Shown here: piece after piece, positions 1 to 6,291 of the stretch | How the letters are laid out: each line of letters starts with the position of its first letter | How positions within the stretch are numbered: position 1 is the first letter of the stretch | Source of the DNA: CAYRNC01 sp964425645 | Lineage (GTDB): Bacteria; Bacillota; Clostridia; Peptostreptococcales; Anaerovoracaceae | Assembly (NCBI GenBank): GCA_964425645.1 | Contig: CAYRNC010000077.1 | Span: 1-8,316, forward strand | Reading direction: 5' to 3' | DNA: 8,316 nt | Translations under genes and position numbers: made by a program | The notes under the pieces: model-generated | Database searches by the model: none | Told to the model about the DNA's origin: nothing | Seen by the model: the letters and a program-made list of their open reading frames with translations, nothing else

Positions 1-826
1 TTTCAATCAGTATCTTTGCAACCGAATCAAGCCAATCTCCGTCAAAAAGCTCTATCATGCCCCTGTCACATGCAGTCGATAACTTCGGGTCGATGGGCAA
101 TTTGGCCAAGACTTTCAGTTTATATTTATCTGCTATTTCATCGATGTGGCTTTCCCCGAAAATCTTATAATCCTTGCCGTTATCAGGACACTTGAAATAG
201 GACATATTTTCTACAAGCCCGATAACGGGGATGTTCATCATTTCAGCCATTTTAACTGCTTTAGACACTATCATCGACACCAATTCCTGAGGAGATGTGA
301 TTACTATGACTCCATCAACTGCAACGGATTGAAATATCGTAAGAGGAACGTCGCCTGTTCCCGGCGGCATGTCTATGAACATGTAATCGATATCACTCCA
401 TACCACATCGGTCCAAAATTGCTTCACGGCATTAGCGATGATCGGTCCTCTCCACACAACCGGATCAGTATCATTTTCTAAAAGCAGATTTACGGACATG
501 ATGTCGATTCCGGTCTTTGTTTTGACAGGATACAGTTCGAATTCAGTTCCCCTTGCCTTTTCTTTGATACCGAAAGCCTTTGGTATTGAGGGCCCGGTAA
601 CATCAGCATCCAAAATGGCGGTATTGTAGCCCATCCTGTTCATGGTCACAGCAAGCATAGAGGTAACGAGGGATTTACCTACGCCCCCTTTGCCGCTCAC
701 AACGCCGATCACCTTTTTGATGCTGCTCATATCGTGGGGTTTTTCAGAAAAATCGGTTCTTTCTTCTTTTCTCTCTGCACAGTCCTCCGAACAGCTGCTG
801 CAGTTTTGATTGCATTTTTCACTCAT
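1..826 (-). CDS. mrp: Mrp/NBP35-type P-loop ATPase, Fe-S cluster carrier (3' end beyond window)
   Basis: This gene runs off the left edge after 275 codons; its stop is not in the window. The start is ATG at 826-824, preceded by a TAAGGAG ribosome site at 834-840. The product is a cytosolic ATPase of the Mrp/ApbC/NBP35 family, which binds and transfers [4Fe-4S] clusters. Visible motifs are the deviant Walker A SGKGGVGKS (residues 44-52, signature Lys46), the switch region LDADVTGPS (72-80), the Walker B-like IDMPPGTGD (151-159) and ENMSYFKCP (206-214). A short N-terminal Cys-rich leader (C5, C9, C12, C16) could hold a cluster. The usual C-terminal CxxC is incomplete: C213 is followed by Asn216 where the second Cys normally sits. 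It is the last gene seen in the operon, 17 nt after the MBL-fold gene. Family assignment is secure; its specific client is unknown. Confidence 0.93.
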   Translation of the reverse strand, partial: MSEKCNQNCSSCSEDCAERKEERTDFSEKPHDMSSIKKVIGVVSGKGGVGKSLVTSMLAVTMNRMGYNTAILDADVTGPSIPKAFGIKEKARGTEFELYPVKTKTGIDIMSVNLLLENDTDPVVWRGPIIANAVKQFWTDVVWSDIDYMFIDMPPGTGDVPLTIFQSVAVDGVIVITSPQELVSMIVSKAVKMAEMMNIPVIGLVENMSYFKCPDNGKDYKIFGESHIDEIADKYKLKVLAKLPIDPKLSTACDRGMIELFDGDWLDSVAKILIE

Positions 827-843
827 AATGTAACTCCTTATTG

Positions 844-1668
844 TTAGATTGCTATTATACTGCCTCCCGGCAAATAATCAATATGATCACCCATAACAGC
901 CTTCATCTGCGTATAGGGTTCGGTGCCTGTACAGTGACAGGTATAATATTTTGCCTTTGTATCGATTAAAGTTCGGCTTATGCTGTCTATAGCCTTATCG
1001 CTTTCACCGACACCCGGGGTACGGCTGAAAAGGTGAAAGCCTCCTATTACGATATCCGGCATAAATCCCTTAATGTCATAAAAATGTTTAATTATATTGA
1101 CGATACCGTTATGAGCACAGCCCGTTACAAGAATAGTCCGCCCGTTTTCCTCTATAATAAGGTTTTGTTCGTGGGCAAAGGTATCCTTTACCATTTCCCC
1201 GTCCTGTTCCATCAAAAGCCCTTTGTTTGCGGTTGGAAGGGGTTCTCTTTGCAAAACATTTGAAAATACCTGGATTCCCTTGCTTATAAAAAACCGATCA
1301 GATGTCAGAACTATGCGTCTGTTATTCTTTAAATCCCTTTCAAGGCCGATATATTCAACTCTGTCTCCCTGCCTTTGGGCAAAATATTTTTGAAAGGCCA
1401 AATTGTGAAGAAATATCTCCGCCTTCGTATTTTCAATCAAAAATATTTTAAGACCCCCACCGTGATCGTAGTGTCCATGTGAGATTACAAGAAAATCTAC
1501 GTCAGCAATGTTCACACCGAGCTTTTTAGCATTTTCAAAAAACAGCTCACTCGCCCCCACATCAAAAAGAAGCTTGTGATCCTCCGTCTCAATGTATAAA
1601 CTGAGACCGTGTTCACTGCCGAACTCTTCTGATATCGACGTATTTTCCACAAGAGATTTTACAATCAT
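844..1668 (-). CDS. MBL-fold metallo-hydrolase, COG1237 type
   Basis: The product is 274 aa, a metallo-beta-lactamase-fold protein of the COG1237 group (relatives are annotated as dihydropterin-ribofuranosylaminobenzene phosphate synthase-like). The metal-binding motif SHGHYDH is at residues 63-69 (H64, H66, D68, H69). Later candidate ligands or family motifs are TGCAHNG (182-188), GGFHLF (209-214) and CHCTG (244-248). There is no signal peptide, so it should act in the cytosol. The ATG overlaps the stop of the upstream ATPase gene in an ATGA junction, and an AGGAGGAG ribosome site lies at 1671-1678, so translation is probably coupled. Its place between Fe-S ATPase genes suggests a role with the metal-cluster proteins, but neither the substrate nor hydrolysis is shown. 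No flavodiiron (rubredoxin or flavodoxin) domain is attached. Confidence 0.9.
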   Translation of the reverse strand: MIVKSLVENTSISEEFGSEHGLSLYIETEDHKLLFDVGASELFFENAKKLGVNIADVDFLVISHGHYDHGGGLKIFLIENTKAEIFLHNLAFQKYFAQRQGDRVEYIGLERDLKNNRRIVLTSDRFFISKGIQVFSNVLQREPLPTANKGLLMEQDGEMVKDTFAHEQNLIIEENGRTILVTGCAHNGIVNIIKHFYDIKGFMPDIVIGGFHLFSRTPGVGESDKAIDSISRTLIDTKAKYYTCHCTGTEPYTQMKAVMGDHIDYLPGGSIIAI

Positions 1669-2552
1669 GACTCCTCCTTGATTTCATCGTAAAGCAGCAG
1701 ATCCATCGCATTTTTATAGATCTTCTTTACCGCCGCCCCTGAAATGCAATCTGTATCTACTATTGTAAGCCCGTTATTGACAGCCTTTATCGCCTCTTCA
1801 TCAAACGGGATTTTACCGATAAGAGAGAGACCCCGGTCATTGCAGTACTGTTCAATTCGCTTTGTATTCCTAATATTGGTGTCGTATTTATTTACACAGA
1901 TCGCCACTTTAGTTCCAAAATGTGCAGCAGTTTTGATTATCCTTTCCATGTCGCTTATTCCGGATATGGAAGGTTCGGTCACAACTAAAACCATATCCAC
2001 CCCGCTTAACGATGCAATGACAGGACAGCCTATGCCGGGAGAACCGTCAATGATCGCTAGTTTTGTGCTGTCATCCGCAGCGGATTTCATCTGTTTTTTC
2101 ACCTCGCTGACCAGCAATCCGGAATTGCCGCTGCCCATTTTAAGCTGCGCGGTGGAGAAAATTGTTCCGTTTTCCTTGTAAAGCTTTAATTCCCCGGCCG
2201 CCGCCGGCTTTAAGGATATAGCATCAACAGGGCAAACGATGACGCAGACCCCGCATCCTTCACAGGCGAAGGGATCGATTTCGTACGTATCCTTTATAAA
2301 TATAGCATCAAACCTGCAGTTTTGTCTGCATTTATCGCATTCGATACACAAAGCCGTATCAATGGCCGCCTTTGGAAGCCCATAATAATCTTTAACTTCC
2401 GGTTCTTTAATCTGACCTGCTATAAGGTGTAAATTAGGAGCATCCACATCGCAGTCGGCATAGGCACGGGCATTTGATATTTTTATGAACGCACTGGCTA
2501 TCGTTGTCTTTCCGGTTCCGCCTTTTCCGCTAAGAATGAGCAGTTGCTTCAT
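1665..2552 (-). CDS. MinD-like ATPase with 2[4Fe-4S] ferredoxin insert (second paralogue)
   Basis: The product is 295 aa, a SIMIBI-class P-loop ATPase of the MinD/NBP35 superfamily with a ferredoxin module inserted early in the fold (COG1149 type). The Walker A is SGKGGTGKT (residues 8-16), the switch-like segment is DCDVDAPN (33-40), and IIDGSPGIGCP (167-177) replaces the Walker B region. Two four-cysteine motifs are visible: C69, C72, C75, C79 and C97, C100, C103, C107, each typical of a [4Fe-4S] ferredoxin site. The ATG lies inside the end of the preceding paralogue (23 bp overlap), with AGAGG at 2559-2563, six bases before the start. It very probably partners the preceding paralogue, as two such genes are adjacent in Desulfovibrio orp clusters. 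The likely role is ATP-dependent assembly or delivery of a metal cluster; the electron donor and client are not known. Confidence 0.93.
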   Translation of the reverse strand: MKQLLILSGKGGTGKTTIASAFIKISNARAYADCDVDAPNLHLIAGQIKEPEVKDYYGLPKAAIDTALCIECDKCRQNCRFDAIFIKDTYEIDPFACEGCGVCVIVCPVDAISLKPAAAGELKLYKENGTIFSTAQLKMGSGNSGLLVSEVKKQMKSAADDSTKLAIIDGSPGIGCPVIASLSGVDMVLVVTEPSISGISDMERIIKTAAHFGTKVAICVNKYDTNIRNTKRIEQYCNDRGLSLIGKIPFDEEAIKAVNNGLTIVDTDCISGAAVKKIYKNAMDLLLYDEIKEES

Positions 2553-3384
2553 GCTGCACCTCTTTCATGACCTTTTCAAGCAAGGAACTGAAAACCTCTT
2601 TATATTCTTCGTCCTCCTTTGCGACGATTACCGCATTTGAATTCATCTCGCCCAACCTTTTATCAAATGGAATTTTAGCTAAGATATTGATGTTTTTTTC
2701 TATGCAAAATTTCTCTGCCGGATTTTCGCCCTCCATGCACTTGTTGAGAACCGCACCGTAGCGCCTGCCGAACAGATTGACCAGCTCATACACCATATTC
2801 AAGTTATGAACTCCAAACAAGGTAGGCTCGGCTACCAGTATGCAGTAATCTGCATCCTTAATGCTTTCCATAACAATACAGGCACTGCCCGGAGGACAAT
2901 CAATGAAGGTGCATTCATTCTCCTCGATACCGGCAAGAAGCCTGTTTATTACAGGTATACCCGAAGCTTCGCCAATATTTAATATGCCTGAAGATACGCG
3001 AACCTGCCCGGATATCCCTCTTTGCACCTTCCCTATCGGCTTTTCTTTTTCTGTCAGCGCCTTTTCCGGACAAACAATTGCACATCCACCGCAGGAGTGG
3101 CAAACTTCGTCAAAAATAATAAGCCTGTCTTTTATATACGCAAGGGCGTTGAACTGGCAAAATTCAACGCATTTCCTGCACCCCGTACAAAGGTTGTTAT
3201 CCACTTTCGGTATCTTTACCGCAACGGTTTCTTCTTTTACCTTTTCGGGTTTAAAAAACAGATGCCCGTTAGGTTCCTCCACATCGCAATCTACATAGGA
3301 GGATGCCCCCGACGCCTGTGCCAAATTCACCGATACCAGAGTTTTGCCCGTGCCTCCCTTGCCGCTTAGCACAGCTATCCTCAT
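2530..3384 (-). CDS. MinD-like ATPase with 2[4Fe-4S] ferredoxin insert (first paralogue)
   Basis: The product is 284 aa with the same architecture as the next gene: Walker A SGKGGTGKT (residues 7-15), DCDVEEPN (32-39), a ferredoxin insert with C66, C69, C72, C76 and C95, C98, C101, C105, then FIDCPPGSAC (160-169) and the adenine-side segment VLNKC (212-216). The two proteins are diverged tandem paralogues rather than a recent duplication, since most positions outside the motifs differ. The start ATG overlaps the stop of the NifX-like gene in an ATGA junction, with GGGAG about nine bases upstream. In the Desulfovibrio ORP system such ATPases associate with a NifX-like metal-cluster protein, which makes the upstream NifX-like product the obvious client. 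No membrane segment or MinD amphipathic C-terminal helix is evident, so a cytosolic role in cluster handling is favoured over cell-pole positioning. Confidence 0.93.
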   Translation of the reverse strand: MRIAVLSGKGGTGKTLVSVNLAQASGASSYVDCDVEEPNGHLFFKPEKVKEETVAVKIPKVDNNLCTGCRKCVEFCQFNALAYIKDRLIIFDEVCHSCGGCAIVCPEKALTEKEKPIGKVQRGISGQVRVSSGILNIGEASGIPVINRLLAGIEENECTFIDCPPGSACIVMESIKDADYCILVAEPTLFGVHNLNMVYELVNLFGRRYGAVLNKCMEGENPAEKFCIEKNINILAKIPFDKRLGEMNSNAVIVAKEDEEYKEVFSSLLEKVMKEVQHEATAHS

Positions 3385-3755
3385 GATCTGTTGCTCCCGT
3401 GAAGATGAAGCCCCGGATGAATTTCATCAAGTGCATCCAGTTTACCTTCCAACAGTGCATCGATATTATTTTTAATCGAAATATCCTTTGATTTATATAT
3501 TTTTATTCCCGCCGTCTTTAAAACTTCCGCAGCATTTTCACCGCATCTTGGAGTAATTACAGCATCAGGTTCGTTGTCCACAATCGATTGAGCCGCCCTT
3601 ACACCTGCTCCTCCCGCGCTTGTCGCCGCGGTGTTAACCGCGAATTCGCCTTCGTTTGATTCCGTATCGTAATAAAGATAATAAGGTGCTCTCCCAAAAG
3701 ATGCGCAAACTTTTGCATCTAAATCTTTTACCTCTGCAGGTATCGCTATTTTCAT
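3381..3755 (-). CDS. NifX/NifB-type iron-molybdenum cofactor-binding domain protein
   Basis: With the start at ATG 3755 the product is 124 aa, a single dinitrogenase iron-molybdenum cofactor domain (PF02579; relatives are NifX, the NifB C-terminus and the Desulfovibrio orange protein). Family signs are MKIAIPAE at the N-terminus, ASFGRAPYYLYYD (18-30), the Gly/Ala-rich AGGAGVRAAQ (47-56) and ITPRCGENA (67-75). Cys17 and Cys71 and the His-rich tail (H113, H117, H119) are candidate metal ligands. This start has a GGAGG ribosome site eight bases upstream and matches the usual family N-terminus. The frame stays open upstream to about 3917 and encodes an acidic linker-like stretch, so a fusion with the DUF134 protein cannot be excluded. 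No nif structural genes are visible, so a role in nitrogenase assembly is not supported. Carrying or sensing an Fe-S or Mo-containing cluster is more likely. Confidence 0.92.
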   Translation of the reverse strand: MKIAIPAEVKDLDAKVCASFGRAPYYLYYDTESNEGEFAVNTAATSAGGAGVRAAQSIVDNEPDAVITPRCGENAAEVLKTAGIKIYKSKDISIKNNIDALLEGKLDALDEIHPGLHLHGSNRS

Positions 3756-3783
3756 CAAAAAATCCTCCGTTTCGCTTGTTAAT

Positions 3784-4182
3784 TCATCGGCCTTGTCTTC
3801 CTCGACCGCCTTTTCCGGCTTCATTGTCATGATTACGCAAATGTCTGTGTCTGCGGCAGCCCGGTCCCCCGCATGCGGTCCCAAAACTATCGCACAGCTT
3901 GTATTCCCCGCCCCCTATCAACAACACTCTGCCGTTTACAAGGGATTCAGCCAGTTTTCTCCTTGCCTCAATATATATCCCCTGAACAGTTGTGCGGGCG
4001 ACATTCATCTGCCTGGAACATTCCTCCTGTGTAAAGCCTTCAAGGTCGATCAGCCTTATGGCCTCATATTCATCCACTGTCATCTTGATATGATTTTCCG
4101 TGTCAATAGCTGAATCAAGAGGTCCAAATTTACTGCTTTTTGGAAGGCAGCATACCTTCCGCCATTTCATCGGCCTTGCCAT
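3784..4182 (-). CDS. UPF0251/DUF134 family helix-turn-helix protein
   Basis: The product is 132 aa. The first ~100 residues match the DUF134 (COG1342) family closely: RPMKWRKVCCLP (3-14), FGPLD (19-23), then MTVDEYEAIRLIDLEG (34-49) and a sigma-70 region 4-like helix-turn-helix, TQEECSRQMNVARTTVQ (51-67). A Cys/His-rich tail (C97, C104, C109, H112, H114) could bind metal or a cluster. The last ~16 residues (rich in Gly and Arg) look unlike coding sequence, while the alternative frame reads an acidic linker into the NifX domain. The ATG at 4182 has GGGGTGA about eight bases upstream. It is a probable DNA-binding regulator of this operon, perhaps acting on the palindromes at 4546-4555 and 4580-4591; that link is inference. 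DUF134 genes commonly sit beside NifX-like genes in Clostridia. Confidence 0.9.
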   Translation of the reverse strand: MARPMKWRKVCCLPKSSKFGPLDSAIDTENHIKMTVDEYEAIRLIDLEGFTQEECSRQMNVARTTVQGIYIEARRKLAESLVNGRVLLIGGGEYKLCDSFGTACGGPGCRRHRHLRNHDNEAGKGGRGRQGR

Positions 4183-4209
4183 TACTATTTCACCCCGCTG
4201 TCAACAGAA

Positions 4210-4233
4210 ATAACCGGAGCGTCCTCCAGTTAT
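4210..4233 (-). other. Intercistronic stem-loop between the DUF5320-type and DUF134 genes
   Basis: In the transcript, ATAACTGGAG pairs with CTCCGGTTAT, giving a 10-bp stem with one G-U wobble and a four-base GACG loop. The bases after it (TTTCTGTTGA) are only moderately T-rich, so it is at best a weak terminator. It could equally be an RNA-processing or stability element that adjusts the dose of the first gene against the rest of the operon. Confidence 0.5.
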
Positions 4234-4245
4234 CCCTGCCGATAA

Positions 4246-4524
4246 TCACAATTCTTCGAGCTGCTTATCGATGAATTCGATACTGTTTTGTAAAGCTTCT
4301 TTCTGCTCTTCCAACAGCTCTTTTTGCGTTTTAGAAGTGCTTTGGAAAAGCCCGACGCCTCTTCCGAAATAACCTCCAAACCCACGTCTGCAGGCAAATC
4401 CGAGACCTAGTCCCATTCCAAGGCCGGCTCCGTACTTAACGGCATTCACTCCCGTGCAAAACCCCAAACCTCTTCCGGTCATAGCCCCTGCCCCTGCAGG
4501 GCCGGTTCCATCTCTTCTTGGCAT
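4246..4524 (-). CDS. Small Gly-rich, coiled-coil DUF5320-type protein
   Basis: The product is 92 aa and is the first gene of the operon. It starts at ATG 4524 with a strong AAAGGAGGT ribosome site eight bases upstream. The N-terminus MPRRDGTGPAG is typical of small DUF5320 proteins found beside DUF134 and NifX-like genes. Residues 1-58 are rich in Gly and Arg (GAGLGMGLGLG at 32-42) with two cysteines (C23, C45). Residues 63-92 are a charged, heptad-like helix (TQKELLEEQKEALQN and onward), likely a short coiled coil for self-association. No enzymatic motif or signal peptide is seen. The Gly-rich part is not hydrophobic enough to be called a membrane anchor with confidence. Function is unknown; a scaffold or partner for the metal-cluster proteins is a guess from context. 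Confidence 0.82.
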   Translation of the reverse strand: MPRRDGTGPAGAGAMTGRGLGFCTGVNAVKYGAGLGMGLGLGFACRRGFGGYFGRGVGLFQSTSKTQKELLEEQKEALQNSIEFIDKQLEEL

Positions 4525-4545
4525 TTAGAATACCTCCTTTAATTT

Positions 4546-4555
4546 TGACATGTCA
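4546..4555. promoter_or_regulatory. Palindrome TGACATGTCA (candidate operator 2)
   Basis: This perfect 10-bp palindrome lies in the 5' leader of the operon, only a few bases after the transcription start predicted from the -10 at 4565-4570. It shares the half-site TGACAT with the palindrome at 4580-4591. The centres are 35 bp apart. A repressor bound here would block initiation or early elongation. Confidence 0.5.
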
Positions 4556-4564
4556 TCTGTAATT

Positions 4565-4592
4565 ATTATACTCCGTTTATGACATATGTCAA
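4565..4592 (-). promoter_or_regulatory. Sigma-A promoter of the metal-cluster operon
   Basis: On the minus strand, TTGACA (4592-4587) and TATAAT (4570-4565) match both consensus hexamers perfectly, with a 16-bp spacer. Transcription should start near 4557, leaving a leader of about 33 nt before the ATG at 4524. There is no strong terminator after hcp, so some read-through from upstream is possible. The -35 is embedded in the palindrome at 4580-4591. Confidence 0.85.
4580..4591. promoter_or_regulatory. Palindrome TGACATATGTCA (candidate operator 1)
   Basis: This perfect 12-bp palindrome contains the last five bases of the -35 hexamer of the minus-strand promoter. A dimeric regulator bound here would exclude RNA polymerase. 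Together with the second palindrome it looks like an operator pair. The DUF134 product encoded downstream is the nearest candidate binder. Confidence 0.6.
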
Positions 4593-4649
4593 TAACTATT
4601 TTTGTAAAGGCAATCCGTATGTATCAAAGCCAAGCATGTATATGTTATG

Positions 4650-6275
4650 CTACTGTGCCATGAAAAGCTCGATGTCGGAATCGACAGTGTCAATGCCGGC
4701 GATTCCAAATTTCTCTACCAAAACTTTAGCGACGTTCGGCGACAAAAAACCGGGAAGAGTCGGACCTAAATGAATATTTTTCACCCCCAGATACAAAAGT
4801 GCAAGCAAAACTATTACGGCCTTTTGCTCATACCAAGCGATATTATACGCTATTGGCAGCTCATTTATATCGTCAAGACCGAATACCTCTTTTAGCTTTA
4901 AAGCGATGACTGCAAGGGAATAAGAATCGTTGCACTGTCCCGCATCCAATACCCTCGGTATTCCTCCGATATCCCCTAAATTCAGCTTGTTATAGCGATA
5001 CTTTGCACAGCCTGCCGTTAATATGACGGTATCCTTAGGCAGTGCTTTTGCGAATTCAGTATAATACTCCCTGGATTTCATTCTTCCATCACAACCTGCC
5101 ATAACAAAAAATTTCTTGATAGCACCGGATTTAACCGCATCTACCACCTTATCTGCCAATGCAAGCACTTGATTGCGAGCAAAACCGCCGACGATGCTTC
5201 CGCTTTCAATCTGCTTTGGGGAAGGCAGTGTCTCAGCCATTTTAATTATCTGGGAAAAATCCTTTTTGCCATCTTTATCCGCTGTAATATGGGGACACCC
5301 CGGATATCCGGTAGAATTTGTTGTAAAAATACGCTTTCTGATCTCTTCGTTTCTCGGCGGAACTATGCAATTGGTGGTAAAAAGGATAGGCCCGCGGAAG
5401 GTTTCAAATTCCTCTAACTGCTTCCACCATGCATTACCGTAGTTCCCAACGAAATTATCATATTTTTTAAATGCGGGATAATAGTGGGCCGGCAGCATTT
5501 CACTGTGGGTATAGACGTCCACTCCCGTACCTTTAGTCTGCTCAAGAAGCTGTTCTAAGTCGTTTAGATCATGACCCGATATTAAAATTGCCGGATTATT
5601 TCTTACCCCTATGTCTACTTGGGTGACCTCAGGATTTCCATAGCTGGACGTATTGGCCTCGTCGAGGAGAGCCATGGCCTTTACCCCGTATTCTCCTGTT
5701 TTTAAAGTCAAGGCGACAAGATCATCGGCGGATTTGCTGTCATCAAGCGTTCCTGCGAGCGCTTCATATATAAATTCATAGACTTCTTTATTTTCTTTGC
5801 CCAAATTTAATGCATGCTCTGCATACGCCGCCATTCCTTTAAGCCCATATATTATCATCTCTCGAAGTGAACGAACATCCTCGTTTTCAGTAGCAAGTAC
5901 GCCGACAGCCGCGGCCTTGTCCATCATGGCATCCTTTGAATCCGCCTTAAAGGTGGCTGCATCGTGTAAATTTGAATTAGCAGATGCCATGCCGTCCCTC
6001 ATATCCATTAATGTTTTAATTTGATCTATCAAGGCGTCATCATCGAAGTTTGCATTCGTTATCGTCATAAAAAGACCATTTAACACCTGGTGGTTGATTG
6101 CCGGAATATCATCCACATCCACCTTGTCCTTTACAACGATATCCGCAATACCTTTTATCACATAGATTAACAGATCCTGAACCCGGGCAACTTCCTCGTT
6201 CTTCCCGCACACGCCCCGCACCGTACAACCGGTTCCTTTAGCAGTTTCCTGACACTGATAACAAAACATACCCAT
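4650..6275 (-). CDS. hcp: Hybrid cluster protein (prismane), class I; hydroxylamine/NO reductase type
   Basis: With the start at ATG 6275 the product is 541 aa, the usual length for class I Hcp. The GGAGG ribosome site is seven bases before this ATG and only one base before the ATG at 6281, which decides the start. The N-terminal cluster cysteines C5, C8, C17 and C23 show the CX2CX8CX5C spacing of the clostridial and Desulfovibrio class. All hybrid-cluster ligands are visible: H235, E259, C303, C395 (the persulfide position), C423, C448 and E483, with K485 nearby. Spacing between ligands agrees almost exactly with the Desulfovibrio protein. The enzyme is cytosolic and reduces NO (to N2O) or hydroxylamine, with a role in nitrosative stress; protein S-nitrosylation has been shown for E. 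coli Hcp. No hcr reductase gene is next to it, so another electron donor is implied. It follows the cupin gene on the same strand. Confidence 0.97.
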   Translation of the reverse strand: MGMFCYQCQETAKGTGCTVRGVCGKNEEVARVQDLLIYVIKGIADIVVKDKVDVDDIPAINHQVLNGLFMTITNANFDDDALIDQIKTLMDMRDGMASANSNLHDAATFKADSKDAMMDKAAAVGVLATENEDVRSLREMIIYGLKGMAAYAEHALNLGKENKEVYEFIYEALAGTLDDSKSADDLVALTLKTGEYGVKAMALLDEANTSSYGNPEVTQVDIGVRNNPAILISGHDLNDLEQLLEQTKGTGVDVYTHSEMLPAHYYPAFKKYDNFVGNYGNAWWKQLEEFETFRGPILFTTNCIVPPRNEEIRKRIFTTNSTGYPGCPHITADKDGKKDFSQIIKMAETLPSPKQIESGSIVGGFARNQVLALADKVVDAVKSGAIKKFFVMAGCDGRMKSREYYTEFAKALPKDTVILTAGCAKYRYNKLNLGDIGGIPRVLDAGQCNDSYSLAVIALKLKEVFGLDDINELPIAYNIAWYEQKAVIVLLALLYLGVKNIHLGPTLPGFLSPNVAKVLVEKFGIAGIDTVDSDIELFMAQ

Positions 6276-6291
6276 AATCATACCTCCAATG

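Noticed and set aside
146..481. Plus-strand open frame opposite the Mrp gene
   Set aside because: It is antisense to a well-conserved ATPase, has no ribosome site and its product has no recognisable domain. It is a shadow of the real gene.
1744..3298. Several plus-strand open frames (for example 1744-2181 and 2861-3298)
   Set aside because: They are antisense to the two ferredoxin-ATPase genes, whose motifs and codon frames are clear. The predicted products are low-complexity Ser/Pro/Phe-rich.
3381..3755. Nitrogenase cofactor assembly locus
   Set aside because: Apart from the NifX-like domain there is no nifH, nifD, nifK, nifE, nifN or radical-SAM nifB here. The context fits an ORP-like metal-cluster operon better.
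3756..3884. Longer version of the NifX-like gene starting at TTG 3884
   Set aside because: It would overlap the DUF134 gene by about 100 bases and add 43 residues not found in single-domain relatives. ATG 3755 has a proper ribosome site. The extension is kept only as evidence for a possible fusion.
4593..4649. Rho-independent terminator after hcp
   Set aside because: Only a weak GCAT/ATGC repeat is present and no stable stem with a T tract could be found, so a terminator is not called.
6276..6281. hcp start at ATG 6281
   Set aside because: Only one base separates the GGAGG from this ATG. ATG 6275 has ideal spacing and gives the usual N-terminus.
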